Shown one piece after another: positions 10,291 through 21,059 of a DNA stretch of 64,000 nucleotides (its first letter is position 1; each line of letters opens with the position of its first letter). This DNA is from Sycobia sp. Sy_11 (taxonomy: Eukaryota > Arthropoda > Insecta > Hymenoptera > Epichrysomallidae), in assembly GCA_018907035.1 (NCBI GenBank), contig JACCIC010000015.1, positions 5,644,501 to 5,708,500 on the forward strand, written 5' to 3'. The notes under the pieces were generated by a model. It did not search any database. It was given only the letters and a program-made list of their open reading frames with translations, and had not been told where the DNA came from. Position numbers and translations under genes: made by a program.

Positions 10291-11640
10291 TGGGGGGGTG
10301 CAATAGAAATAATGATATGTAGGCTGAATAACTCTGCAGAGTCTCATAATTCTAGAAAATGAATGAGTCAACGGTTGTAGAGTTCGATCAAGAACATTAA
10401 CTGATGACCTTAGCTTTGGCTCTAAGATAATTTTGAAGGATAATTGAAGGTGAACTTTTGTTTTTCAAATTTGTTAATTTAAAAATTGAAATTTTTTTTT
10501 ATGTTTAATAGTTTTATTTCTTGTACCGGATTTAGAATGATATGATAATTATACCATTAGATAGTTGATGATAATGTTGGGAATATTAGATTTTCGAAGA
10601 CCATGAGAAATTCAATCTTACTTTTTTATTCATAAACACCAAAACACGGTCACAATAGTAATGCTTAGCGGAAAAGTCTTGAGATAACAGTTGCTTAACT
10701 TTGTGAGAGACAACTTTTGAAAATCATACGTTTAACCTTGAACATTATGTTCTAGGTTATTGAATGGTCAAGTTAAAAGACAGATACGATACACTATCTA
10801 AATATACGAATTTCAGGTTTTTCCGAAATGTAAGTTAAAAATAGTAAACCGTAGGTTAACATTAAATTGGAGTTTCAAATGATTTTCAAACAAAAACTTG
10901 TACAGACAATCGACGATCATGTTTCTTCAAAATTGATTTTAGTAACACGTATTATTTACTTTGAAGAAACCTTGTAACTTTCGTATAAATGATTTTGTTG
11001 AACAGTCAGCTTCTAGAATGTTATCCAAGGGCATCGTTACCTTTATTAGACTGTATACAACACATTTGTAAATTATTTTATAATAAAGAATTCCTGCCAA
11101 AGAACAAAGCGTCGTCGAAGATATTTCTAACAAAAGTAAAGAATTTAAGCAATTTATGAAATGGGATGACTTACATCTAATTCCTAAATCATTGTATTAC
11201 ACGTGCAAGGCCAAGTTTCAGAAAAAATTTTTTGCACATCTGCTTGGTACTTTTTCAGATGTTGAAAACCCAATGAATTGATATATTTGTAATTCAGTTT
11301 TAATGAATTGCATACAAGATTAAGAATGGGCACCATCTTGAAAATTTTATACCTGCTTCTTTCATAATTATAATAATCTTGATATTATATATTTAAATCT
11401 TGTAAAATCCTTCTATTATTAAATTAGAAATATGTCGATAATCGTACCATTATTATTTTTAATTTTTTCTCTTTCCGAAAGAGCATTATTTCAAAACGCT
11501 CGACAATTTCGAATCGATCTAATATTGAACAATATTGAATAATTACTGGATTGTGTATAATTTCATTTTGATCAATTTTCTCATCGTCGCGCGCTACAAA
11601 GGGACCAAATGAGAAACTTGTATTTCGTTGCGGAATTCTG
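10291..11640. other. AT-rich DNA, nothing recognised
   Basis: Only short frames without coding character. Minus-strand GTAAGT near 11169-11174 lacks a supported exon. Confidence 0.45.
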
Positions 11641-11795
11641 GTCATCGAGGCCGGTACATCCAATGTCTAGACAGCCCACCACATCGTCCGCAACGAAAAA
11701 CAAAAAGTCCACGGGTGGTGGAAAAATGGCGAAATAAGGGACAGCAGGGAGGACATGTCGCGCAAAATTTGTTCAATAATATTTTAAAGTAAGAC

Positions 11796-11833
<38 letters not shown>
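11796..11833. repeat. (TA)n microsatellite
   Basis: About 18 TA units followed by a short TG stretch. Confidence 0.95.
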
Positions 11834-11836
<3 letters not shown>

Positions 11837-12236
11837 GTGTGTATATATTTGTATATATAAGACAAGTACGGCTTGTAGCAAAAGTTTTCTCGCCTCTCCT
11901 CCCATCCTACCCCGCGCCACGGGCCCATCTTCATCTTTGTCGTCGCTCTACCAACACGAATGTATACGCCTGCGTGCGTGTGTGCATTATATATATAGGG
12001 ATGCGCAATCTCGTCGCGGAGAGACCGGGTCCCGGCTCAACTCCCATCCTCCAGTTCCTCTCTCCGCCGCGCTCTGCCACCTTTGCCACCGCCCACGCAC
12101 GTGCAGCATAGGGTAACAGTCAAACACTTGGCACCAGCCGGCGCCGGGTATGTGACATGAATATTTGTTTCTAATAAGATATGCTGCATAGTTCCAGCCG
12201 CCATTTGACGTGCCCCCGCTCCCGCCAACTCCCTCG

Positions 12237-12239
<3 letters not shown>

Positions 12240-12280
<41 letters not shown>
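12240..12280. repeat. (TC)n microsatellite
   Basis: About 20 uninterrupted TC units. Confidence 0.95.
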
Positions 12281-12283
<3 letters not shown>

Positions 12284-12566
12284 CTCTCTCTCCCCCTTTG
12301 GCCTCCTTCTGCACTTCGATCCCTTTTGCACCCTTTACCTCGTCCTCTCCTAGTTCAACCGGTCTAGGGCGAGGTGTGCGAGCTCCTCCCGCCTCCGCTC
12401 TGCTTAACGGAGAAGGGGGCAAGGTTTACATTAGAACGATTAACTGCGCGCGCGAGAGCGCGACCTTCGTCTAATTCTTTTTTCTGCACCCCCCGCCCCT
12501 TCACGTTCGCTTATTCCTTCAGCTCTCCTTTATGTTCGCCAAAGTCCGTCCATTCGGTCTCTCTTC

Positions 12567-12592
12567 CTCTCTCTCTCTCTCTCTCTCTCTCT
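12567..12592. repeat. (CT)n microsatellite
   Basis: About 12 CT units within a pyrimidine-rich stretch. Confidence 0.9.
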
Positions 12593-12802
12593 TTCGCTCT
12601 CTTTACTTCTTAGGATCCTTTTATTTAAGAGCTGGAAGAGAACGTGCGCGTATTTATTTTTCAAATTGCTCGGGCCCGGGCGCCGGGAATTACGATTTTT
12701 CGCGCACGGCAAGAGTACAGCGCTCGTCGGCTACATAAAGAGTGCCTCACCCTCCTGAGTGCGCGGCAAGATTTTCTTCTTTTCTCTGACCTGCTTGCTC
12801 GG

Positions 12803-12808
<6 letters not shown>

Positions 12809-12850
<42 letters not shown>
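12809..12850. repeat. (TC)n microsatellite
   Basis: About 21 TC units, followed by CTCG and CACT short runs. Confidence 0.95.
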
Positions 12851-12854
<4 letters not shown>

Positions 12855-13134
12855 GCTCGCTCTCTCACTCACTCACTCCTTTTCGCTCTAGTTAACAAGC
12901 GCACGCAAAGGATAAGTTTATGTAAGAATGGCGGCGAGTGTTTCCCCGCTCCCCCGCCCTCAGTCGGTCCTTTTATTAAGAGCCTTTAAGGGGCCCCGGC
13001 TTTTCTTTGCATTCAATTAGCATGAAGATTCGTTTCTCCAACGCGATTCTCTTTTATACCGGATATATAATGTCGGCGCCTCTCCTTCTAATTGCGCACT
13101 TCCGATATCGGGCGACATTTCCTGATGATTATTC

Positions 13135-13155
13135 AAAAAAAAAAAAAAAAAAAAA
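13135..13155 (+). repeat. Poly-A tract
   Basis: 21 consecutive A. No retroposed gene was recognised on its left side. Confidence 0.9.
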
Positions 13156-14973
13156 TACTCTTTAAAGTTCCTATTCAATTAATTAGCTTTGATTAGATCC
13201 AAATCAAACGAACGGAAATACGAATGAAAAAATATCCACGCATAAAATATTACTTCACCTTGCATAATACGCTAGAGTTATAATATTATTCAGTCGACAT
13301 AATATGATATGATATTATCGTAACGTTTTATTCACTAATTTTTTAATTCTTAGAGAATGTACTGTTTTCCTACGGTCTTAATCAACTTTGAATATAAAGA
13401 AGATATTTCTTAAAAATAACTCATTAATTTTGATACAGTAACTATTGCCCATTCTTCATTAGATAAAAAAAATTTAATAAACATTAATTCAAGCAATGAT
13501 AAACTAGGCAAGGAATGAAATTTGAATTCTCCGGCAATAAAAGTCGATTAAAAATATTTTCTGAGGGCCCTTATTTTCTTCCTTCGTCTCACGTGCGTGC
13601 AAAGATATTCTCATGCTCATATGTTTTGTGAAAAACCAGAGTGAACGAGAGAGAAAATAAATGCAGAGAGAGCTTGTATTCTGCTGAATAATACAAAAGT
13701 TTATATTTACTTTACTTACAAATTTTTATTATTTTGCAGTTGAGCGTCATTTTGTCCGATTTAAATCACCTTTTTCATGCAGTATGAAATCATGCATTAT
13801 TAAAAATTAAATTATATATACTATACGTATTTAAAAATAAAAATCATAAGTAGTATGATTACTGAAATAAAAGGTAAATATAAATTAATTTTACATCTAC
13901 TTGGGCCATCCAATGTTGTTCACCAGTTAATAGTGAGAAGGAGCGTTCCAAATTTAAGTCAAATGTTTCGTAGTGATTTAATCACTTGAAATCTTGGTCT
14001 CTAAAGTAGCTGATCATAACCATAAAAATGTCCTTGGTCACGCAGTTATAAGTTTTATATCCTGTTTAATTATATACAAATGGTTTAGTTTTTAAATGTA
14101 TCTATATTTATCATAAGTGTAAGTAAGAGACAAACGATATAAAAATAGATTCACGCATTTACATAATATTAGGAATGTGTGCACATATGCAATGTAAATT
14201 GTATGTTACTTAGGTCGCAGGACAACTGTATAATATAAGTATTGTTAACAATGATACAGAATGTTTCTTAAGTAACTTTTCATAATGAATCCAATAATGA
14301 ACTCCAATGTTAAAATCTGGACGTAATCTTGAAGATCATCGTTAAGATTAATAATTCTATTTTCAGCACTTTATATGTGTCGGACTAATACGTATTTATA
14401 TCGTTCTTTTTAACGAAGTAAAATAATCATTGTAACAATCAGAATGCCCTTGTTTATAATGACCTTCCTAGAGCTTTAAATTTAGAACCTAAACTATTAG
14501 GTTGAATGGAGAGTTTAAATGGTTCCACTTGTTCAATTTGTCTATCGATGCACTTGCAATGTTTTGAATGGACAAGGTCGTAATGAAGATTAAACGCCGT
14601 CGCAGCTACTAAGGCTCACATTATTGCCCTGGTCATTTCTCGATTCCAGTATCACCAGACCTACGACGCAGACCGATCCATTTCAACACTCCATTTCACC
14701 TTAGAATGACTTTCGGTTGATCATCGAAAATCTAGAATACTATGAACTGCTGCCAATGTTACGAACGTAAAATTTCATGATGAGTCATTGTTCAAGTAAC
14801 CTGCAACATACAGATCAAGATCAAATACAATATCAACTTGAAATGTCCACTCAGGAAGCTGAGAACTTTTGTTCACGTCATTTTTCATGGAACAATTTGC
14901 GTCTCCGTAATAATTGACTGCTTCTATTCGGTGGATATTCGCTTTCACAAATTCTAACCACTTATATCATTCA

Positions 14974-14976
<3 letters not shown>
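13156..14976. other. AT-rich DNA, nothing firmly supported
   Basis: A good plus-strand 3' splice-site string ends at about 13739 but is followed by only 15 open codons. No other feature seen. Confidence 0.4.

Positions 14977-15025
<49 letters not shown>
14977..15025. repeat. (TA)n microsatellite
   Basis: About 24 TA units. Confidence 0.95.
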
Positions 15026-15027
<2 letters not shown>

Positions 15028-15074
15028 TACAAACAAAAATTGAAGAAAAATCCAAATTTAAAAGAGCCAGAAGT

Positions 15075-15154
15075 ACGACTATAAGTCGTTGGTAGCTCAG
15101 CAATAGTTAGAGCCTTATCGGCTGGCTAAACCCATTTCATTGTTTTATAGTCGT
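15075..15154 (+). other. 10-bp inverted repeat enclosing a tRNA box-A-like string
   Basis: ACGACTATAA (15075-15084) is exactly complementary to TTATAGTCGT (15145-15154). Between them GGTAGCTCAGCAA resembles the internal box A of tRNA promoters, but no box B or cloverleaf can be drawn. It may be a decayed tRNA-derived repeat or chance. Confidence 0.2.
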
Positions 15155-15367
15155 TATATCATAATCCGTCACAGGTAGAGAATATGTCGTATATCTTGCG
15201 CGCCTGCTCGTAAACATCGAGTTTTAACGAGCGTTTATTCATTTTTCAAAATGACCATTCCGCGCTAGGAAGAAAATCGACGAACGCGTATTTCTATAGA
15301 AAGTCCATTAAGTCGGGGGAAAAAATCTTCTCTCCTTGACAATTGTTCGATAACTTGTTATTGTCGC

Positions 15368-15369
<2 letters not shown>

Positions 15370-15412
<43 letters not shown>
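15370..15412. repeat. (TA)n microsatellite
   Basis: About 21 TA units. Confidence 0.95.
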
Positions 15413-15414
<2 letters not shown>

Positions 15415-16500
15415 CTAATTCGCATGATGGCAAATGTTTGAAGCGATAAATAAAATTTTTAACTCACTACCGGCAACAAGACTAAATTATCCAATACGTA
15501 TAAATTATATGTTATAAATTGTATTCGACAAACTGTTCGAAATTTAAGAATGCTACGGTCGAAAAGAGAATAAAAGTAAAAAAAGAACACTGATTAATAC
15601 AACTTTGAAATTTTATAAAATAATTGTACATTTTTAACATATAAGGGATTTCGTTTTTTTGCGCCAAAAAGAAAAGTGGTCAAATTTACAATATTTACAA
15701 ATTTACTTTGTGTAATGCATTCGAATGAAATTTTTCAGTATTTTAGTAATGAATATAAATCAAGAATGCGTAATTTCGTCTGATTCATCGAATTTTGAAA
15801 GTAAACAGTTTATTTAAATAAACAAAACAAATATATGAAAAGAATTTGAAAGCTTTGACTACATTAAATGATTTATACGTTTTGAATTCTATTATAATTT
15901 TATCAAAGTATTGGATATTTTTCAAAATATTCTCCAATTAAATGATCGAAAATTCATAATTATCCACTCTCAGACAAATGAAGGCAATGAAATCTAAAAA
16001 ATAATGTTTCTGAAATCGAGTTTTATGAATTTAGCAATTAATAAAGTATTTTACATGCAAATACCGTGCTTACTGTTAAGTTATGAACATCGTACAAAAA
16101 TTTGCTGTTGTACAATCTTTAAAATCTATTAAGAATAATATCTGCATTACGCTATATTTTATATAGTCGTACATCCTTTATTGCAACAAATTTAAACTTT
16201 TCATTAAGAATAAAGTTTTTTGAAACAATACTTATTTCATTTGATTTATAACTGCATGGGTTAGATTATGATAAATAATTGTTTCACGCCTAGAACAAAT
16301 TCCAATTTGACAATACTTCAATTATGTTAACTATGTTAACCCATGAAAATAGTAAATTCCGTAAGAAAATTTCAAAAGTTACTTTCGCGTGTTACTTTTA
16401 ACTAATACTAGAACCTTAAAAATATAATGTTTTATTTACTGTAAATCCATAAATGAATAATATATTCAAGAGCAATTAATAACATCTTCACGAAACTTTA
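15413..16500. other. AT-rich DNA, nothing recognised
   Basis: No coding-like frame or structured repeat seen. Confidence 0.5.
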
Positions 16501-16759
16501 TAGAATGCCGTGACAAACTCGGACGTTTCTACTTACGCCGACAAATAAAAAACCACAGCTTATTGGAATGGTAACGAATACATTATTTATTTACTCGAGA
16601 GAAACATTTTACACGCTTATATAAATTAATTTTAATTCAAATAATCATGTTTTCCACGCAATCGTTATTGATTTAATGCAAATACACAATTCATCCGATA
16701 CCATTAAAGTACACGTTTATTTGATTTCGATGCATGCTTTTTTTGGCCATCTACCTACT

Positions 16760-17640
16760 CCATGGACCTTACGCCACTTTTCAAAGATCCGAATGGCTTT
16801 GCTACGCTCGCGCCTCGAGTACTCGATTGATAAGCTTATCATGAATTATCGGCGGTGTCTCTCGCTCGCTTTACGATACCAGTATCATAATCGTCAAGAA
16901 GCGCGAAACGAAGCCGAAAACGAAAGGTTCGGACAAACAGCGAAATCAATATCCACTCTACGGAGCGCGCATACAACGAAAGCTGCTTAACGTCTGATCC
17001 GGGCGGGCGTCGAATCCTCTCTAAAGTACATCGAGCGCAACAGAGCGGCGCGAGCGCGAACTCGACGGGGCGACGGGGGGATGGAGTAAAGAGCCAGTGC
17101 CTGGGAGCGGACGCCGAGCGAGTAGACCGAGAGGGTGAGGGAGAGAGCGAGAGGGGGATGGGGTGGAGAGCCTGTATCGGCAGAATGCGACCTGCTGCGG
17201 CGGGAGGGATGACGGGGGGGGCCGAGGACGAGGTGCGTTCGCGATTGGCGACGGCGGTGGTGGTTGGGGGGGGGGGGGGTAGGGAGGGAGTACAAAAAGG
17301 CATAAGCGCGAAATAAAAGCGAGCGCCGCGCGCGAAACTTTAACGCAGGGACCGACTTCTATATCCGCTCCGTGGCGGATCGGCGCCGCCACGGGGGATA
17401 AAAAAGTACGCAGCCGACGAGGCGACCGCGCGCGAGCGAATAAGCGGCGTAATCTCCGATGTGACTACTGCATTGCCGCCGCCGCCGCGCGACCACCCCC
17501 CTGCCACTACCCCCATCCAGGAGATCCTCGTTCCTCCTTTTGTCTATGTCCCGCTCGAGTTTCGCGACGCATTTGCAAACCGTAATATAACGACTTCGCG
17601 TCGACGGCTCTCTGTCTCTCTGATTCCGGTAGGATCGGAG
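16760..17640. other. CpG-rich island with poly-G and purine asymmetry
   Basis: CpG-dense sequence, strongly G-rich on the plus strand between 17030 and 17300. Proline/arginine frames on the minus strand are composition effects. GATAAAAAAG at about 17396-17405 is a possible weak TATA element on the plus strand. Probable promoter or enhancer region. Confidence 0.4.
17266..17279 (+). repeat. Poly-G tract
   Basis: 14 consecutive G within the island. Confidence 0.9.
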
Positions 17641-17699
17641 GCCGACACACTTTGGAGTTTAAAGGTCGGATATACGTTGCGTACGGATGAAATTCCGAT

Positions 17700-18340
17700 G
17701 GTACAGTTGTAATGTCCGTATCTATTTGTTCAATTATCCAGATACTAAGATACAGGGACTCGTGGATGATCTAAGTATCCTTTCGTCCGATCATACGAGT
17801 ATTTAGATGTATGGACATCCGATTCACACCATTTCACTTAATAGTCCGACTGATATTCAGATATTATACTCATATAATGAAAAAGTACGATACATCTTAC
17901 TTAAAGATCAAATTCGTTTAATCTATTGTCAGACAGAAATACTTAATAATAGAAATATCATAGAACGGATATATGTTTAAGATATATTGTTTAATCCGGA
18001 AAGAACTCGAATTATTGGTAAATTACATGAGACCAATCATAAATATTTTATAATACGAAACTATAGAATACACGAATATCCACTTGATATTTTATTCCGC
18101 TCAATCCACTTAATGTTTATTTGATTGTTAATATTCTCAAATTTATAAATACCCGGTTAATCGTCATTCTTTTGATTGCACGGATATTCATATAAATTCC
18201 CATATAGACGGATATTCGATTAAGATTTGTATGCTCAGATATCCGAAATTGTTGAATGGTAAAGTATAAATTTAATTAATCTTTTTCGTTGAATAATAAA
18301 TAAGCATCCGAATATCCTGACTGTCTGAATAATGAGGAAA
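17700..18340. repeat. Degenerate GGATATTC/GAATATCC-rich stretch
   Basis: Variants of GGATATTC or its complement recur at irregular spacing (CGGATATTCATAT, CGGATATTCGATT, CAGATATCCGAA, CATCCGAATATCC, GAATATCCACTTG). A similar stretch occurs at 33440-34150. It may be an eroded minisatellite or mobile-element internal repeat. No coding frame. Confidence 0.35.
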
Positions 18341-18433
18341 CCCCAATTCGATTTCCTTAGGGTATTTTCGAAAATAACGGATAGTTAAAAAATTTGGATA
18401 GAACTTCCAGCTCTATTTTATATACATCTAGAG

Positions 18434-18486
18434 AATATAACTAATGTAATATAACTAATGTAATATAACTAATGTAATGTAACTAA
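18434..18486 (+). repeat. 14-bp tandem repeat, about 3.7 copies
   Basis: Unit AATATAACTAATGT repeated head to tail with few changes (last copy AATGTAACTAA). Confidence 0.9.
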
Positions 18487-18558
18487 TTTCTGGATGTTAG
18501 AGGGCTGAGTTTCGATCATTCGACGTTGGCAAAGTCTTCATTGTAAATTCAAAATAAT

Positions 18559-18741
18559 CTATATAACAATAGTCATTTTGGGTAGTCTCAGACTTATGAC
18601 GTAACAAACTTTTTGATTCAGAACTTCGTATATCGTATTAGCGGCTTCTGGTTTAAATATTTCTACAAAACGGTGTCGACATGATTTATGCATCTGTTCA
18701 TTTATGAGCAGAACCAACGGCAAAATCCATCTACTGGTCAA
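18559..18741 (-). CDS. Unassigned 60-codon open frame
   Basis: The minus-strand frame gives INEQMHKSCRHRFVEIF, then KPEAANTIYEVLNQ, then KVCYVISLRLPKM and TAG. It starts at TTG, not ATG; a CAG just inside the frame could be a 3' splice site but has little pyrimidine tract. The mixed amphipathic peptide looks more coding-like than most frames here. A shorter plus-strand frame overlaps. Could be an exon or an old transposon fragment; not recognised. Confidence 0.18.
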   Translation of the reverse strand: MTSRWILPLVLLINEQMHKSCRHRFVEIFKPEAANTIYEVLNQKVCYVISLRLPKMTIVI

Positions 18742-18878
18742 TAAGGTAAATACTGCAAATACACGCGGTATTTATCCGTCGGCGCGGTTTGAAAAACGAT
18801 CATTAGCTCGTTACGACGCATCAGAAATCTCCTTCGATTCCTCTAATCTTCATAAACTCGATCAAAAATTCAAAGCCG

Positions 18879-18920
18879 ACGGGCGAGCTTGCTTTGAAAA
18901 ATTCTCTACAAGTCGCCCGT
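18879..18920. repeat. GC-rich imperfect hairpin
   Basis: ACGGGCGAGCTTG pairs with CAAGTCGCCCGT: 12 pairs with one bulged base and a 17-base loop. Confidence 0.6.
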
Positions 18921-19268
18921 GCAAAAATATACTCGGTATATCCCTAGTTCGGGCTAGATCCTAGTCAGTATTACTGATGATTTCCTCATGTAGGTAATAC
19001 TTGCCAGATCCGAGTTAGATTTCCCTACGATCATCTAATAATCGTCATATATTAATTATTACTTTCTCGAATTTATTCAGATTTCTTTATCTTTTATTGA
19101 TATTACAAAGAAATACGTGTTTTCACTAGTCAAAATTTTACAAGTAGAAAACGTAAGGAAATTATCAGGCTTTCTATCTTGGATCTAGTCAGATTTCCTT
19201 ACCTTCTCCCTATTTTGGAAAGAATGGCGTTTTTCTAATCAAGACCTTATATGTACGAAAATTAGATA

Positions 19269-19445
<177 letters not shown>

Positions 19446-19579
19446 AACACCCGCAGATCTTTCCAACATGGGAAAGAATTTAAAAAATTCATTTCCTATG
19501 TATGTTTTATCTTGTGTTTATAAAATTATTATATTATCTTAAGTGCTTTATGGTCATATGCAAACTAAAGTATAGTAAT

Positions 19580-19745
19580 CGCATATTGCGTTTTAGCATA
19601 GTGAATAATGTGTTAGCTTGCGAATCGTAGGGTCGTGGGTTCGATACTCAGCGGAGGTCGGAATTTTTTTCATCGAATAAAATATTATATGTTCAGCAGA
19701 GGTGTTTAACATTAAAATTTACAATAATTAGTGTATAAAAAATAT
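19580..19745 (+). mobile_element. tRNA-derived SINE-like unit
   Basis: TAGCATAGTGAA (19594-19605) resembles tRNA box A and GGTTCGATACTC (19638-19649) resembles box B, 44 bp apart as in RNA polymerase III internal promoters. The T arm (GTGGG/CTCAG) pairs only in part and no acceptor stem closes, so it is not a functional tRNA. An AT-rich tail follows. Boundaries and target duplication are not visible. Confidence 0.45.
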
Positions 19746-20237
19746 ATTAATAATTATTAATTGTTATTGTAAATCGTAATACGTAATAGTCATATAGAAA
19801 ATAATTTATGAATGCTAATTAAATGGTATGCGTCACCTAAATACGTAAATATATTTTTTTATTTTAAATAAATAAATATTAAAGAGTCAAAAAATTATTC
19901 ACTGAATCGAGGAAACAAAATTAGAATAATTTATGATTGGCTTAATTTCTAGATTTTCTGAGTAGATTTTGTCTAGTTTCTAGCTTGGTATACCTACCAA
20001 AAGCTAAGCTCGTTCCCTATTAAAAATGCTATTAAAAGTGGGACAAATCGGAACTATGATCAGACTAGATTTCCCTTCTGGGTCCGAACATTTGATAGGG
20101 AAAACTCACCTGATACTAGCTAGATTCGAGAATAAATTTCTACACGAGCGGCTCCCTCCTTCCGCTTGGGGAGCGCGGTATTACATCCGCGTCTAACGCC
20201 GACGCCCGGGGAACGGACTCGGCGCAGAATCGCCCGG

Positions 20238-20245
20238 TATATAAG
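20238..20245 (+). promoter_or_regulatory. TATA box in CpG island
   Basis: CCCGGTATATAAGCGCGGCTC: a consensus TATATAAG flanked by GC-rich DNA, as in focused core promoters. A start site would be expected near 20268. Confidence 0.4.
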
Positions 20246-20831
20246 CGCGGCTCGAGGAAAGACAAACGCGGCAGAGGCGACGCCGGCGAAGAACGGGCGA
20301 GATTTATTTTACTTTGAGGAGAGAAAAGAGGCTCGCTCGAAGCGGGGGGGGGCGGGCCGCGCGTCGGCGAGAAGCCCGCTGTAAAAAGGAAAAGAGAGAT
20401 AGAACGCGGAGCGGGAGAGCGTGGAGCTGTGAGGGGGGTGGGGAGGGGAGCTGGAATAGGGACGCAATGAGCCGGAGAAAAATGAATTTCGTTTAAAAAT
20501 ACAAAGGGCCGACTGGATGGGGCGTAGTAGCGCCGCGTCCGACGTACGCCGAATGAGACTCGAGCCCGGGACGACTCCGCGGGCGAGGGCCGGGGGACCG
20601 GGGGAGACGATATTAATAGAACGTCGGGGATGCGGGAGCTCCGCGAGCGCCAGAGTGGAGAAAAGCGACTGCTGCATTCGAATGCAAGGGCGCGCGGGGA
20701 AGAAAAAGAAAGAAAGGAAGAAAGAGCGAGCGCTGAGGGTCGTCCGCTGATTCTCGGGCAGCTCTCGGCTAATTTTGACCCCCCGAGCGAGCGATCGCAT
20801 GAGACCGGCGCGAGGGGTAGTTGGGGAGGTT

Positions 20832-20844
20832 GGGGGGGGGGGGG
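20832..20844 (+). repeat. Poly-G tract
   Basis: 13 consecutive G after two GGGG-containing runs. Confidence 0.9.
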
Positions 20845-20855
20845 AATTAAAGATA

Positions 20856-21047
20856 TCAAGGCGCGTACACGGTCGGTGAATTAAAGCGTCCGTACTGGGG
20901 ATAATTGAGTTGTTGTTCCTCGTTCGGTCGGTCGCTCGGCGCTTTAAACGGCCAATTCAAGCGATTCCGGTCAAAGCGTGGATCGATTAGCGGGGCGTCG
21001 TTGATTTTACACTGTATCGATGGAAAATCCACTTCAACGGCAAACAT
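20856..21047 (-). CDS. Unassigned 63-residue ORF
   Basis: Starts with a true ATG (CACATGTTTGCC) and reads MFAVEVDFPSIQCKIND, then LIDPRFDRNRLNWPF, ending NSPTVYAP and a stop. It is not low complexity, unlike neighbouring frames, but has no signal peptide, motif or supported splice partner, and it lies at the edge of a CpG island where open frames are frequent. Confidence 0.2.
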   Translation of the reverse strand: MFAVEVDFPSIQCKINDAPLIDPRFDRNRLNWPFKAPSDRPNEEQQLNYPQYGRFNSPTVYAP

Positions 21048-21059
21048 GTGGTTGGCAAT

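Larger units (their letters stand above)
11641..13090. other. Large GC-rich, pyrimidine-rich island with three (CT)n arrays
   Basis: A 1.4-kb stretch with CpG-rich DNA, pyrimidine tracts and dinucleotide arrays. Open frames on both strands come from the repeat composition (serine/leucine or arginine/glutamate runs). Likely a regulatory or promoter island; no exon could be defended. Confidence 0.4.
20140..20990. other. CpG island with TATA box
   Basis: Strongly CpG-rich block with G and purine runs. Long frames on the minus strand (proline/serine/arginine-rich) are composition effects. The island carries a clear plus-strand TATA box at 20238. Confidence 0.45.

Noticed and set aside
12171..12422. 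Arg-Glu repeat frame
   Set aside because: Product of the (TC)n array.
16839..17392. Overlapping proline/serine frames on the minus strand
   Set aside because: Several frames open at once over the same G-rich DNA, a composition effect.
19594..19650. Functional tRNA gene
   Set aside because: Boxes A and B are present but the T arm is imperfect and no acceptor stem forms; kept as SINE-like.
20140..20859. 239-codon minus-strand frame
   Set aside because: Low-complexity Ser/Pro/Arg in a CpG island where three other frames are also open; no ATG-led domain or splice support.
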